Source: Toxorhynchites rutilus septentrionalis
Taxonomy: Eukaryota; Arthropoda; Insecta; Diptera; Culicidae
Direction: 5' to 3'
Length of the DNA: 64,000 nt
Assembly: GCF_029784135.1 (NCBI RefSeq)
Contig: NC_073746.1
Location: 5,563,136 to 5,627,135, forward strand
Shown: one piece after another, positions 46,201 through 58,550 of the stretch
Layout of the letters: every line of letters begins with the position of its first letter
Position numbering within the stretch: the first letter of the stretch is position 1
Program-made: the position numbers and the translations under genes
Notes under the pieces: generated by a model
What the model saw: the letters and a program-made list of their open reading frames with translations, nothing else
The model's database searches: none
Told to the model about the DNA's origin: nothing

Positions 46201-46730
46201 TTTAGGTACACGTGTTGTTTCCCCAGTGTTCAAAACGGTCATATTGAAGCTGTTACAACGGTCATATATCAACGATGAACGATTGTCGTCGTACTGTTCC
46301 CCCCAGGCAGTTCCGTGAGAGTTGAAGTCTCCCAAGATCAATCGTGGCTCAGGAAGGAGTGAGCACATGTCAACAAGTTGCTTGCGGCTAACCGCAGCTC
46401 TCGGAGGCCAATACAAGCTGACAATACAGAGGTCTTTTCCTCTGATGTTTGCATGACAAGCAACAGCTTCAATCCCTCCAATAGGTGGAAGGTCAATTCG
46501 AAAAAATGAGTGGCACTTATTGATCCCCAATAGCACCCCTCCGTATCTGTCATCACGGTCCAAGCGTATAATATTAAAATCGTGGAAAGAGAGATCATCT
46601 CGCGAAGAAAGCCAAGTTTCTGACAGAGCAAAAACATCACAATTGAAGTTATGAATTAAAAATTTGAATGTATACAATTTAGGGATAAGACTACGACAAT
46701 TCCATTGTAAACAGTGATATCTCCGACCTC
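43241..46730 (-). pseudogene. LINE ORF2: endonuclease + RT + RNase H, broken
   Basis: Domains in order: an APE-type endonuclease (CLQWNCRSL start, LSETWL, LGDFNSHGTAWG, GSDHLPI), reverse transcriptase (FLDIKGAFDSV, GLPHGSCLSPLL, LADDG) and RNase H (FTDGSTINEF, IAELAAIYWAL, VTDSLSSVEA, WVPSHCSIPGNE). Relative to copy B about 35 codons are missing in frame after TKPIPG. An extra A in the run near 44745 shifts the frame after EKTEMVVF. About 70 bp are gone near 44440. One base is missing near 44280. The frame also has no ATG before CLQWNC; an ATG that starts MSNSNREV is one base out of frame, so a fourth small loss near 46720 is likely. GLPQG has become GLPHG. Confidence 0.9.
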
Positions 46731-46791
46731 TCTATTTGAATTAGACATCAAGAGAGATAATCATTGCAAGGAGGGGCCATGTTTGCATCAA

Positions 46792-48306
46792 TTATTGCAA
46801 AATTGTCTTTAATACTGGAAGCATTGAGATGACAATGGTTCTGATGGAGTCGGAAACATTAAAGCATGTGAAGATTTGAGCCACAAGGTCAGTCAACTTT
46901 ATAAATCCCGATTGGGAAGTTGAACTTGACGGTAAAATAGGGACAGTTGGGGTTTTTGATGTCCCTTCGAGTGCTGGGTCGTTCGAAGGTGAATTATTCC
47001 CACGGAAGCCAGGAGGAACCTGATTTTGCTTGTCCGCTGCACTCGATTTTTTAGGCATGCTAACAGAGGGTATAACCGGAGGGGCTTGTCCTTGAACTTT
47101 GGGAGTGGTCACATTTTTGAGCCGGGGATTCCCTTGGAAGATGTACGGTGTGCCCTCGTTAGCTGTATCCGCTTCCATTTCGTCAACTGGCAGCGAAGCG
47201 AAGACATTGTTTGCGGTTAAAGGTTGTTGCTGCTGGGCCAATGGAGAAGCGCCCTTCAAAATTTCCGCAAAAGTGCGCTTCGAGCGTTCCTTTAAAGAGT
47301 GCTTCTGCTTCTCCCAGCGACTCTTGTAAGTTTCACAAGCCGAGAGCACGTGCGGAGTTCCTCCGCAATATGGACACTTTTGCTCAATCGCACTGCAGGA
47401 TTTGTCCACATGTTGCTCTCCGCAAGTGGCACAGCGCTCCTTGTGTTCGCAGTAAGCTGCTGTGTGACCAACTGACTTGCATTTCAGGCAAGTCATGGGC
47501 TTTGGCACGAAGAGTCGCAGCGGTAGCCTCAATTTGTCCACCATAACGTAGTCAGGGAGGGCGGAGCCAGCAAAAGTGACTCTAAACGAGTCGGACGGCG
47601 TAAATTTCGATTCTTTCCCTTCCTGGGAGACTTTGCCGAGTTGTCGGCATTCTAAGATTTTAACCTTAATCAAAGGCAGCGTTTTAAATCTGCCATCTCC
47701 TTCCATAATTGATTTGCACGTCAGACCCGTTTCGGTTATCACCCCCGAGATTTCTACGTCATGGGAAGGCACGTAGACACGATATTCCAGGGTAAACCTC
47801 TGGTCGACGACAATACCGTTTGCGTCTTTCCGATCAGCCACGACAACACGCAGTTTGGTCGGTCTAACCTTCGTAATTTCTGTCACGGAGGAGTATCTTG
47901 CCAGATCTTTCATGATCTGAATAACATTAAGTGCTTTTCCGTTTGGCTTAGGCCTGAAGAAAACAACCCACGGACCAGTTCCAGGTGCATCTTCAGGATA
48001 GACCTTGACACGTGGAGAGAAGACAACAGGAGAAGGAGATGACGAGGATTGAAGGGGATCGGGGAAAACAGGATGGTGAGGCGAAATCTGAGCTGGGGTA
48101 GGAGCGAGGGGGGTAGGAGAGGAGATATTTGCAGGTTTTTTAGAGAGGGGCTTGCTAGAGTTAGCAGACTCGTCCCCGGACGAAACATCCTCTGATGTAG
48201 GAACGCGTTTAAGTGTCTTCGCTGTTCCTTTATTAGTTTTTTCAACCAGAGGGGAGTCATCATCAGAGATCTCCATATCTGGAGATCCTCCCCCTCCTTC
48301 TGCCAT
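46792..48306 (-). CDS. LINE ORF1 protein (RNA-binding, three zinc knuckles)
   Basis: An open frame of 504 codons starting MAEGGGGSPDMEISDDDSPL. It is the nucleic-acid-binding ORF1 protein of an I-type LINE, which coats the element RNA. The N-terminal ~110 residues are rich in S and P. A central region is unassigned. About residues 265-330 hold three cysteine knuckles: CLKCKSVGHTAAYC, CATCGEQHVDKSC and CPYCGGTPHVLSAC. The C-terminal ~150 residues are low complexity (Q, P, S). ORF2 follows about 60-110 bp downstream on the same strand in a different frame. The frame is intact although ORF2 is broken. Confidence 0.9.
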   Translation of the reverse strand: MAEGGGGSPDMEISDDDSPLVEKTNKGTAKTLKRVPTSEDVSSGDESANSSKPLSKKPANISSPTPLAPTPAQISPHHPVFPDPLQSSSSPSPVVFSPRVKVYPEDAPGTGPWVVFFRPKPNGKALNVIQIMKDLARYSSVTEITKVRPTKLRVVVADRKDANGIVVDQRFTLEYRVYVPSHDVEISGVITETGLTCKSIMEGDGRFKTLPLIKVKILECRQLGKVSQEGKESKFTPSDSFRVTFAGSALPDYVMVDKLRLPLRLFVPKPMTCLKCKSVGHTAAYCEHKERCATCGEQHVDKSCSAIEQKCPYCGGTPHVLSACETYKSRWEKQKHSLKERSKRTFAEILKGASPLAQQQQPLTANNVFASLPVDEMEADTANEGTPYIFQGNPRLKNVTTPKVQGQAPPVIPSVSMPKKSSAADKQNQVPPGFRGNNSPSNDPALEGTSKTPTVPILPSSSTSQSGFIKLTDLVAQIFTCFNVSDSIRTIVISMLPVLKTILQ

Positions 48307-48803
48307 TCTGTAATTGGTACTTATATTCTAATATTTTGTTTTTAATAATAATAATAATAATTAAAAAAACTAAATAAAAAAAAAATAAATCTTATATCTT
48401 ATTTATTTCTATTCACCACAATGCACCCCAGTGCTGATGAACTGGCAACCGCTGCTTGCTTCTCAATCGGAGCGCTTGAGCGCTCGGCACTATCACACAC
48501 CACTAAGAAGTGATGCTCTCCTTCACACTGCTGTAAGTGAGCAGCGAATCGCGCTGGTATTGTGTGCGTGCAACTGACCACCGATGTCCGACTTCGATTG
48601 CGATGGCGACAAATCGGCGAAAACTGAAAGCCGGCTGGCCTTGCCAGGCTTTGATGATTCTGCTTTTCTCACTAATTCCGAGTTCACACTGCGTTTTACG
48701 ATATCTCGAACAAAAAAAAAATAACAGCCAACGGTAACCGAAAACAATGCTTTAACGGAGACGCTCACAGCACATGACCGGTTACTCGAAGTTTCAAAGT
48801 TAT
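48307..48803 (-). promoter_or_regulatory. LINE 5' UTR, presumed internal promoter
   Basis: About 500 bp between ORF1 and the duplication at 48804. In I-type elements this leader carries the internal RNA polymerase II promoter; I can see no specific motif beyond its position, so function is inferred from the family. It contains TAA repeats and the short inverted pair GAGCGCTTGAGCGCTC. Confidence 0.55.
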
Positions 48804-48815
48804 GTTGTGGTAGTT

Positions 48816-49790
48816 GGCAGATTACATATATTTCTCAGTAAAAAAAAAATAACAAGAGAGGATTAAACACTGAAAAATACATTCGATGTATGCTTTAAGA
48901 AAAGTAGTGTAGGCAAATTATGTTGACAATGTTAATGTGACAATGTAATTTGCAAGAAAATTTGACTAAAAGTTTAAAATGGGCCATTTGACCCATTAGT
49001 CACACAACAACATCGGTAGCATTTTTTTCATTGTTGGGAACATAAACAATAAAAAATGAATACGGTTTTGCAGTTTGGCCAAAAAACACTATAAGAGATT
49101 TTTGATCATTATCTACCGCATCAAAAAATTCTCTACGGTATAATATTAGGCCCCGGATCTGGATGTCCGCGGTCTACGTCTACGATGAAAAACAGAATCC
49201 TCCGGACATACCAAGCCAACCAACATCAACATTTCTTCGATAAAACGTTAAAACTATCGCTTTGTGGAATTTGTTCAAATTTGTTCAAATCATGTTTGTT
49301 ATAGTAGGTACATGTATGAAATAAGCTTGGTCTATTCACCTAGAGTCTCAATTTAAATTTTCTCTTGCATACAAAAACGTAGTAAGAAACACATAACATT
49401 CCGCATAATGAGGCTTGGTTTAGTTGTAGAGGCATATTTATCCAGAGTCAAAGCCACACAAGGATCTTCTTCAAGAGCAGAATGTGAAGAGATATATCAG
49501 CTTTAGTAAACAGAACATTGTAGGTTCTTATTCACCTATGACCACTTTGCCCCCAAACATGATAATAATTTCTATGCTAATTAATCGCTGAGATTAAACA
49601 AAATATCTGTTCACCTCTCCTAGAATATGTGAACAGACGTCCAAACTGATGATTTGTCCAACATATCAGATTGAATAAATTAAATTTCATGAGAAATTCC
49701 TTAGATACCACGCGCACAGAAGTACGGCCGAATGGCTATCGAGAGAGTAATTTCTGTTATTATTTGTATTTTGACATGCAACAGCTCTAC
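48816..49790. other. no recognised feature
   Basis: AT-rich, unassigned, no open frame of note. Confidence 0.35.
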
Positions 49791-49796
49791 TGAAGT

Positions 49797-49953
49797 AAGG
49801 GCGTTTAGATAACGTTTGACGTTTTACAGTTATTCGATTGTTTATCTTATAAAAACATTTTATTAATTGTGATAGACGCGTAGAAATATTTCCTATCAAT
49901 TGATACAAACATCTTTCCTATCTATTAAGAAATGTTCGAGTTATAAGCATTCG
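49797..49953 (+). repeat. dispersed repeat R1, copy 2
   Basis: Same orientation and landmarks as 727-896. A GACGTAGTCCCACGTC-type palindrome follows about 65 bp downstream (50018), the same motif that marks repeat R3. Confidence 0.65.
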
Positions 49954-50039
49954 GGATCTTTCATTTTTTCCTGCATGTTGTGTGTTTTGATTTTCATTCC
50001 CTCCCATATACTCCGGTTAGACGTAGTCCCACGTCAATA

Positions 50040-53000
50040 AACTGCGTAACTCCTGAAACCATGTTAAAAACGTCTTCAGTGTAATATATGAATCTTGGGT
50101 GTTATATATGGTTTCTTGAGGAGAAATTATTTGACAAATATTGCTCATGTCTCATTGGACGAAACGATCTAATATTGAACATTGGTAAGAAAGTAAGTCA
50201 GTTTTTAATGGAACAAGTACTATAGCGCCCACTTCTGGTGAACATCTGTGTATATTCTGAGGTGATTCTAAAAACTAATCCTTTTTGAAAGCGTTCACCC
50301 TTGGTTTGGCTGTATGAAGAACAGAAAGACCCAAATAGGAGTAATGAAAGTGCCTTCAAAACGTACCGTAATTTATGATCCGATTGTAACGTTTTCGCTT
50401 ACGTTCGTCATTTTTGGGCAAGTTGTATAACTCCTACGGTATTTATCTGTGTTTGAACACGCTGGAGTAAATATTTCCAAAACATGCAATAAAGCTGAAA
50501 CGCAATGCGTAACGGTTTCTGTGTGTCGTTCGAAAAGGTACAATTTATTAGTGGCAGCACATTTTTTATTGCACTAACGGTCCTTCCAACATTTCTTTGC
50601 TTCGACTAACGGCCATCGGGTTTTGTTGTTCTGTGGACTATGGCGGGTGGAGTTGCATAATTTGTTACACATTCCTAGCGATTATCTTGTTAAAATAAGG
50701 AATCACTCAGTTCCACGATAAAAAATCAGAATCCAACTACTATTTTCAATAAAATCGATCATAAACAAAAGCTCATTGCCCCAACCAAAACCCTTATGAG
50801 GCGATTATGCTTGTTTTCGTTTCGAAATTGCTGCTGCAGTAAAAATATTAAACGAAAGAGTTGAATTTTGCGTTTAACCCTTTCATGTCTACACTCATCA
50901 GGCAGACACATTTACCTCCAAACGAATGCCCTAGAGCGTAATGATCTCGTTTACAGTCCAGCACTACCACCATTTGCCGTCTGTCGAGCGTCTCGAATGG
51001 ATTTGCCCGCCCTAATCCTTGTGGTAAAACTAACGTCACCCGAGCCTCGTAGATGGAGAGGATTGCTGGTTCAATAAACAGTCAATATTTCCACTCACCT
51101 GGGCCCCGCGGCTCTGGGAGCAGTTCGAAGAAATTGTTTTATTGGCCGAAAGGGTTGGCGATCGATCCGAAAGGGTTAAGTCTTGTCCCAGTGTTCCAGT
51201 GAAACCAAAGCAAATTCTCACTTTATTAGTCAGATTCCGTTGGGTTTTATTGGCCCCGGGAGACTCTCTTTCTTTGTCTTTGTTTCAGCACAAATTGATT
51301 GCGATACTGTTCGGGGCCGTTTTTCTGCTTATTGCTGTGGTTGTTTCCATTCTTCAGTGGGCGGAAAACTTCGGATTAAGGTAACCGAAAACAAATCATG
51401 CAAATGCCTTGGCCGGGGGCATTCGAGCAAAGTTGAAACTAAGAAAGAGTTAGGCCTTTCGGGGCAGAGAGCAAGGCCCGAGCAAATAAACACATTCGGT
51501 TGCAAACAAGGGGGAGGAATTTCCATAAATATTTTCGGTATTTAACGCTAAATTATCTGCATTATTGCCAATTCGGCTACCGTACCGAAGAACTCTTTCG
51601 GGGGAGGCATACTGAAGGTTTGCATATATTCCTTTCGCTGGCCGCTGTTCGGAACCCCCGGAAGAACTCAGCGAGTGGGTGCTTGGCGGAGACGTAAGTC
51701 GTATTTATTGCCCATGGAAACCTCAGAAATAAACTTCCAGCTAAGTCCTGCGGGATATAAGCGGCCGTAAAATCAGCGGCTGCAATTTGTTTGCGGTTGC
51801 TGGCGATAATCTGACCGACTGATTTATGGATGCGTTGATTGGAGCGAAATGGCAATCGGTAGTCGTTATTCTACGTAATGTATCAATTCACTGGAGTACT
51901 TCAGTCAATTGGTAAGCCGCAAGGACTTTGTTCGTTCAGTTACATAGTCTCTAGGGCATGACTGCTCAAGTACGAAGTCTATATCACCTGCCATTCAAAT
52001 CGGTGGCTGCAACTGCATAGAAAGTCGATGATTTGTAGATTGTTATTAGTTTTGTGTTTCGGTTTTGTCCCAATACCACCGCTGCGTGCGATGATATGTC
52101 TTATTTCCAATACATGAAAGCTCTCCAGCCACAACAAAGTCCTTTTTTTTTTGTTATTCTCCCGAATCCTGCATGCAGCCGGCTCTCCCAGCCGAAAGTC
52201 ATCGTTATGTAATTAATCATACGAATGAACTCTGTCTCGACAATACGCCCCGGCTAACTCGGCTAAGGTTTGATTCGATATCATGGCTAGAGTTGTATTA
52301 ACAAATTAATTGGGATACGGTTCCGGTAAAACAAACAGAGATCAGCACTTTTTTTCCTGGATTTTCTTGGGTGGAGAAGCAGCTGAAAATAAACTCCTGC
52401 GTGTTTTTTTTTATTTAATGACACAATCGACATAATCTTCGCTTGTTGATAGACTTGTTAATAACACGTAATTTTGACGTCAAATAATTAGTGAACACTA
52501 GTCTATCGAACTGCATTTTTCCTTCAGGGATTAGGCTACCACAGTAATTTTCCTTAGCCACTGAAACAGACTTCTTAGCTTCCTACAGAAAAGCCCAACT
52601 CTCTTGAACTGGAAAAAAATTTCGTTCCACACAGTCAGCGGTCCAAGTTTCATTTCAATCTCGTACTGAAAAAAAGGAAAGCGTCTCATCAACTGAAGAG
52701 ACACCATCATCGCAATGATGTGGTGCGCAAATTGATTTATCCAGGCTTGTCTGCAAGACGTTTCTATTCACTAACAATCAAATATGTTCAAAATGAATTG
52801 AACACTTTTTTTCTCTTCGGCAGAGTCTTCGTTCCTCAAAACGCTCACTCACTTATGTGCGATGCTGTGATAATATTGTCGTAAAACTAATTAGACACGG
52901 TGTCCTTTTTTCATTCGCCTTCCACCGATTTTGCTACCCCAAACGGCCTTTTGTTTTCTCTTGTGCCTTTGAAGCGGTGGTCCGTAAAGGGAACTTTTTG

Positions 53001-54530
53001 CTAAATAGTTGAAATCATGAATCAGACTGCAATATTTTCAAACGATCCTCAGCCATCACGAACACTAAAACGATAAATTCAAAATAAATACCAGATTCTC
53101 ACACCGTCATCTCAGCTCGACCCTCCGTCGTAGGTCAGTGTCAGAATCAAAAGAAAAAACTTCCCTTTTTGGCGAAAACCCGTACTTAGGGAAAACATAT
53201 TTTCACCAAAATTGAAATGTTTTAAGAAAATAAAGTCAGAAAAGATTCGAAATAATCGGCATGTCGAAACGGTGGAACCGAAGACGGGCATTATGACTTT
53301 CGGGGTCCCTTTCTGGTGGTGCGATTGACGGATTCCCGCTTCAGTTTTTTTTCTGTGTTATGCTGTCTCTCGGCTACGGTTCATACTACTTCGAAGCAGT
53401 CCTGTCTGAATCACATATAATCAGCGCAAACGTTCGACTCTTTTGATGTTAAATATTTGTATCGAATTGAGGGTTTACGGTCCGCCGATGGTATAGTTTC
53501 AAAGCGGTAAGCGGCGGCCGAAACAACCGCTGGTCTTCCCTCCGAGTAAGCCATTTGCAGCAACAGCAGCAGCTTATGGTGCGGATTTGTTCGATTTGTT
53601 CGGATCTGTGGAGTTAATTGATTTGTTTGGTTTTTTCCCTCTCTGCTAGCACTGGTCGGGTGACAGAAGGAACTAACACGGCAAGAATCGACAGCCATTA
53701 AATGTGGAGAGGAGGGAGGAAAAAAAACGAGAGATAAAAGCCACTGTGGCACCTATGTTGGAGGTCCCTCGGTGGTCGGCAGTCCGGATTCTTGGTGATT
53801 AGAGAGTACAGCAGGAAGAATATGTCAGTTTGGTTCAATGGTTTTTCACGGTTGTAAGTGACAATTATGGTATTCATTATGAGGACTTTGGAAATCGGAC
53901 TGGGTCTTTGTATGTGGGTGGGATTGCAAAGAGTAGTATTTGGAAGGCATACTTTGCCGAACTAAAATCAGTGCCGTGAAAATCGGATGGAATAGAATAT
54001 TGACGCTGGAGGCAGATGACTTTATTCTAGCAACTAAGCGCACGTCCATGGATCCAATCGAAGAGCTGTTCATTGATTGATCTTTTAATCTACCCTTTAA
54101 AATTACTTTTTACTTAAATTTTTCTCGTACTTTTACCAAAACTCTTCTTAATAATATCAGATTATTTTTAGACACAATTCTCGAAGATTTTTCAACCACT
54201 TGCAAATATCATGTTACATGGAATTAATTTGAAAATATGACAGAATAAAGACAGTCGTAAATCGGACAATTCCTTTCTCGAGTTTTGCCATTATCAACAC
54301 ATTCGGTGATCCATTTTTTTATATAGATAGAAGAATATATAGGAGTGCGTTTTATCACATTAAAATGCATTTCCACTTTCGAACGAAGATCAATTTCGTT
54401 AGCGCAAATATCAAATGAAATAACAACGTTTGTCACTGTGTAATTGTGAAACATAAGCGAATTTGAAATTTCCTAATTTTCCCATTTTCCTTCAGAGTTT
54501 TTCGGAATTTTTGTACTGCCATGTTTGGTT
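50040..54530. other. 4.5 kb without recognised genes or named repeats
   Basis: The longest repeat-free stretch. From about 50850 to 52350 the sequence is less AT-rich and overlapped by short frames on both strands (up to 120 codons at 51183-51545) without recognisable domains. Conserved non-coding host DNA or missed exons are both possible. A CAGCAGCAG-type run lies near 53560-53575. Confidence 0.4.
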
Positions 54531-54544
54531 GAAATATGTGTATT

Positions 54545-54975
54545 ATTTTTATTGGACTCCCCCTCCATTTCAGATGAGAGAAGGGGTGTCATAGAAACAT
54601 TTCTCGTATCCAAAAACCCTCACAGCCCCAATTTGTCTTCATTTGCTTGATCAGTTCTTGAGTTATGGAGCAATTTATTCCTCATTTGTAAGGCAGCCCC
54701 CTCTTAGAGAGGGAGGAAGAGTGGCTATTCATCATAGAAACGTTTCGTGCCCCCTAAAATCTTCACATGCAAAATTTGGCTCCATTTGATTAACTAGTTT
54801 TCGAGTTATGCAGAAATTTATGCTTCATTTGTATGGCAGCCCCCTTTTAGAGAGAGGGAGGAATGTCTAACCACCATAGAAACATTTATTGCACCATAAA
54901 ACCTCCACATGCCAAATTTGATTTCGTTTGCTTGATTAATTCTCGAATAATACAGAAATTTTTACCAATTTCCAT
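54545..54975 (+). repeat. about three tandem ~140-bp units (GCAGCCCCCT)
   Basis: Three diverged direct units, near 54545-54690, 54693-54838 and 54839-54975. Each runs from a CCCCCTcttAGAGAGGGAGG-like start through CATAGAAACaTTT, an ACATGCcAAATTTG block and TTgATtAnTTcTCGAgTtAT to a CTTCATTTGTATGGCAG end. The phase and spacing are even, so this is an array rather than chance. The class is not known to me. Confidence 0.7.
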
Positions 54976-54999
54976 ATCGATCGGTTTTTATAGATATGG

Positions 55000-55929
55000 A
55001 TCCAACAATCGTGAGAACCATTGACTAGTTTGAAAACTTCGGGTCGATGTTTAGGAAAAAATCACAAGCAAAATGTTTATAGGTTACAGGTTCATTGATT
55101 CAATTATATATGTACCGTTTTGTTCCATAGTATCAGGCTTCACCAGATACTCATGAAAGGTATTTCTAGATATATAGATATATAGTAAAGAGCTAAAATA
55201 TTATATTAGACGCGATAGCTATGTTCGAGACCTGGAGTCTTCGATTGACTCATTTATTGACTATTGAGATTTCGCGGCTGCGATGGAAAAGTGTTAAGAA
55301 GCAACAATGCTAATCACAAATTCAATTTATCAAGTGAAATATTTGATAAATATTGTTTGACACTCCAACGTGGAAAACATTCGTTTTGGCGTACAAATTG
55401 TTCTACATTAAGAAACGAAATCGGTGAAATTTAGTAAACAACTTCCACAATCCATTGCAAGCGTCGTTTCTTTAAGTCTTTCATCTCTTTCTGCCACACT
55501 TTTCCTCGTCGCTCCCTTCCTCAAATTTTCCTGGTTGGTCTCAAAAACACGTCTCCATAACTTCTTAAGCTTGCCCACTGTCTTCGACAAATAGATTTTT
55601 CAGAAATAGGCAGCGAGAGGTTTTCGTGGATTGAACTAACGTTTTTCAGAGAAATTACAATATCCAGTACACTTCTTTCATCTGCACGTGCATTTGTCTT
55701 TCGATGATAACTTTCCTTTTCCAATGTAACACTTTTTATATATGCGATTTTTTATTTAAAGCACCTCGATGAATTTACCAAACCCATCTGAGCAATAACG
55801 CATAGCTTCAGTCAAAAAATCAACAAACGAGAATGTAGTTTGGGCCTTTATTTTAGCCATGCTCGGTCTGAGCTTAGAGATACTAATAAATAAATTAAAA
55901 CGATCTATCCACTATTGGAATGGTAAAAC
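55000..55929. other. no recognised feature
   Basis: Unassigned. A GATATATAGATATATAG run lies near 55170-55190. Confidence 0.35.
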
Positions 55930-55942
55930 ATATGTAAACTAT

Positions 55943-56107
55943 GAGGAGGCGATCTGGCGTAGTGGTAACATCCATGCCTCTCACGCTCAAGGTCACGAGT
56001 TCAATTCTCACTCCCGACATTCTTCCAAAAATGGAAATAGAAGTGACGAACCAGCCAAATGAGTTGAAAGTCACTATAATACAGATAAAAAAAAAAAAAA
56101 AAAAAAA
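55943..56107 (+). mobile_element. tRNA-derived SINE type A, copy 2, with perfect duplication
   Basis: A 165-bp insert bounded by the 13-bp repeat ATATGTAAACTAT at 55930-55942 and 56108-56120. Order: GAGGCGATCTGGCGTAGTGG (A box), GGTCACGAGTTCAATTCTCA (B box), GACATTCTTCC, AAGTGACGAACCAGCC, AAAGTCACTATAATACAG and a poly-A tail. The best-preserved member of this family in the window. Confidence 0.93.
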
Positions 56108-56120
56108 ATATGTAAACTAT

Positions 56121-57550
56121 AATCGCTTTATGCAACAATACTAAATTTCATATTTAGTAGGTTTCAGAACGTTTTTAAATTATATAATGTTCAATTATTC
56201 CTATTTACCCGTTTAACAGTGTCTGTGTCTGACATATTGTAACATTATTTGCCCATTTGTTTAAATTCCATATCATAAAATTACAAGAAGCAAATAAACA
56301 ATCTGGAATCGGTACTTTAACCGTATCACAATGTTATGTTTGTATGAACAAATGCGATCGAGACGAGAACTTTCGATAAGCAGATAATGGCAGCCCTACC
56401 ATAACTTTAACCATGTAAATTAAATACCAATGAAGAATAAGAAGCAATGTCACCGAATCAGCAAAAATTAAATGATCAGACCAAATAAGTCGATAAACAG
56501 TCTATTCTGTTCTCTCTCTGTCCTGCTGTAGTTTTTTCAAGAATACAATTTTTGTTATCGTATGTCCAATTTGCTTATCATTGAGCTTTTAGGTTGACTA
56601 ATCAATCAATTATTGCAATATGATGTTTTTGAAGATTGTGTGAAAATCAGACTGTGTAGGAAATTAAAAAAAAAATCTCTGTTCAAAAACCATACTCAAA
56701 TAAATTAGACGCAATATCCGCATTTTTCACGTCAGATTACGAAATTATTTTAAACAATTCACTTGTTCACTTCAGCTATTATTTCTACATGAATTGAAGT
56801 TTGGGAATTATTTCTTCAGTATACATTTTTGGTGGATCCGGTAAGGGCCAGTGGTTTGTGTTGTTTTGTTGCTGGGATCACATCGGGGGCCAAATTCAAC
56901 CGTATATTTCACCTTTAATACAACAAACTCGGCAATTTCGAATTTTCCTACATCGGTGTGAACGAATGTTATAAAAATGTTGCAACTATTGACATAAAAT
57001 CAACCTTTATTCGAATATCTTCTGCCCTGCATGTGTAGGAGCTCCCAAGACACCAAGTATGTTTGCAGGGAGGATTACATTCGGTCTCGAAAGAAAGAAA
57101 AAAACCAGAAGTGGGTTATTATATCTGTGATATAATAACAAGGTGAACGTAGGACAAACGTTGGCTTAGCAATCAATCGGAAACGAAGTGAATAAATAAA
57201 AGCTTCTTTTTCAGGAGATTGAATAAATGTTTGTATGTATAGGGGCAGACCTATTTTTCTCTAAAAAAAAGTTGGATCCTTGAAGTATGCATGGAGAGTG
57301 TTTTCTTAGAGTAAAATAGAAAGCATAATCGTGAATCTGTATTTTTTTTTGGTCGGGGCCGTTTGTGGCAAAGTATGCGGAATAGTTTAACTCGTGCTTA
57401 TTTGCAATGTGTCTCTTGTTTCGCTTTCCCATATTGCTCTTATATTTCAATGGTATATATATTATACAAATGCTGGACCAGTATGGGAGGATAGCAATTT
57501 GTTTGTTATTTTGAAGCTCATTCCATGTAATAAATCAGAATGACAAAACA
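56121..57550. other. no recognised feature
   Basis: AT-rich, short unassigned open frames. Nothing supported. Confidence 0.35.
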
Positions 57551-57559
57551 TGTGCTAAA

Positions 57560-57690
57560 AATTAATTTTGGGTGTAACAAGCATTAAATTTTTTGACATT
57601 TTATCTTTCGAATAAAATGATTACCATACCAATTCATTGAGCCGGAACAGAATTATTAACGCTAAAAGATGAATCGATTCCTCCTCGGAA
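57560..57690 (+). repeat. dispersed repeat R3, partial copy 2
   Basis: Shares GTAACAAGCATtAA, CATTTTATCTTTCGAATaAA and the following ACCATACC block with 2400-2470. It then diverges. Confidence 0.45.
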
Positions 57691-58550
57691 ATACCAAGCG
57701 CAAATCATAAACCCCCACCCTACCTCTCGCTCTGTTAAAAAAATTGAATCATCGATCGATTGCGTTATTCTTGTACATTATTTATTATAATTATATTATA
57801 ACTGCTTGATATGGTGAAATGTTCTAAACTCCACATGAGACATTTCGTATTCTCTGTTGTCGAATCCATAGCCAATGGCACCATTTGTAAATCTATATCG
57901 AATTACCATCGATACTTCATTCTTCACCAAAGCCACCGTTCAATCTGGTGGCAGAAAAGAAATGGGATTGGGAGAGAAGAGCATAGTGTTTAGACGAGCG
58001 AGCGAACGAGCGAGACCGTTTCCCTGTCACTTTGCAATCACTACTAAATGGATTTCCGAGCGGGCACCGACCTAAATACAGATTAGTGTGATTTCGATAG
58101 CCTGTTTACAAATTATTTTTTTTTTTGAGCTATTGAAACAAGTTTCCGGGTCAATAATCTGCAAGCATATAGCTATTAGACATTTTGTCTTTCGAATTAA
58201 GCGATTATTACACGACTCCGTTCAGCCGGCAAAGAGGTACTAACGTTCAAAACCTTGCACTCCAAGGGTAACGCTTTCAATTTTGAAACTTTGAACTTAC
58301 ATCCCGATCAGAGATGCCAACCTTCCTGAATTTTCAAGATTTCCCAGACTTTCTGGCACGTACCCTGATATCCTGACAAACACTTAATTTATCCTGATTT
58401 TTCAGAAATGATCCAGATTTATCCTGATTTTTGTACTTTTCATTTTATCAGAAAAATTATGAAAATTATAAATAAAAAATATACTGGGATCCTTGTCAAA
58501 GTTTTCCTGATTGGAAATGAGAACTGCAATAATAGCTCTCCAGCCCGCAC

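Larger units (their letters stand above)
42892..48803 (-). mobile_element. I-type LINE copy D, full length (5.9 kb)
   Basis: The only full-length copy in the window. It is bounded by 12-bp repeats GTTGCGGTAGTT (42880-42891) and GTTGTGGTAGTT (48804-48815), one mismatch, read as a target duplication. In element order: about 500 bp of 5' UTR, ORF1 (48306-46792), ORF2 (about 46730-43241), a 3' UTR with ACCGATTACTCG and CTCGAG blocks, and a T-rich (A on the element strand) tail at 42891-42901. A TAA run (48343-48362) lies in the 5' UTR. The coding part has three frameshifts and two deletions, so the copy is dead. Confidence 0.92.
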
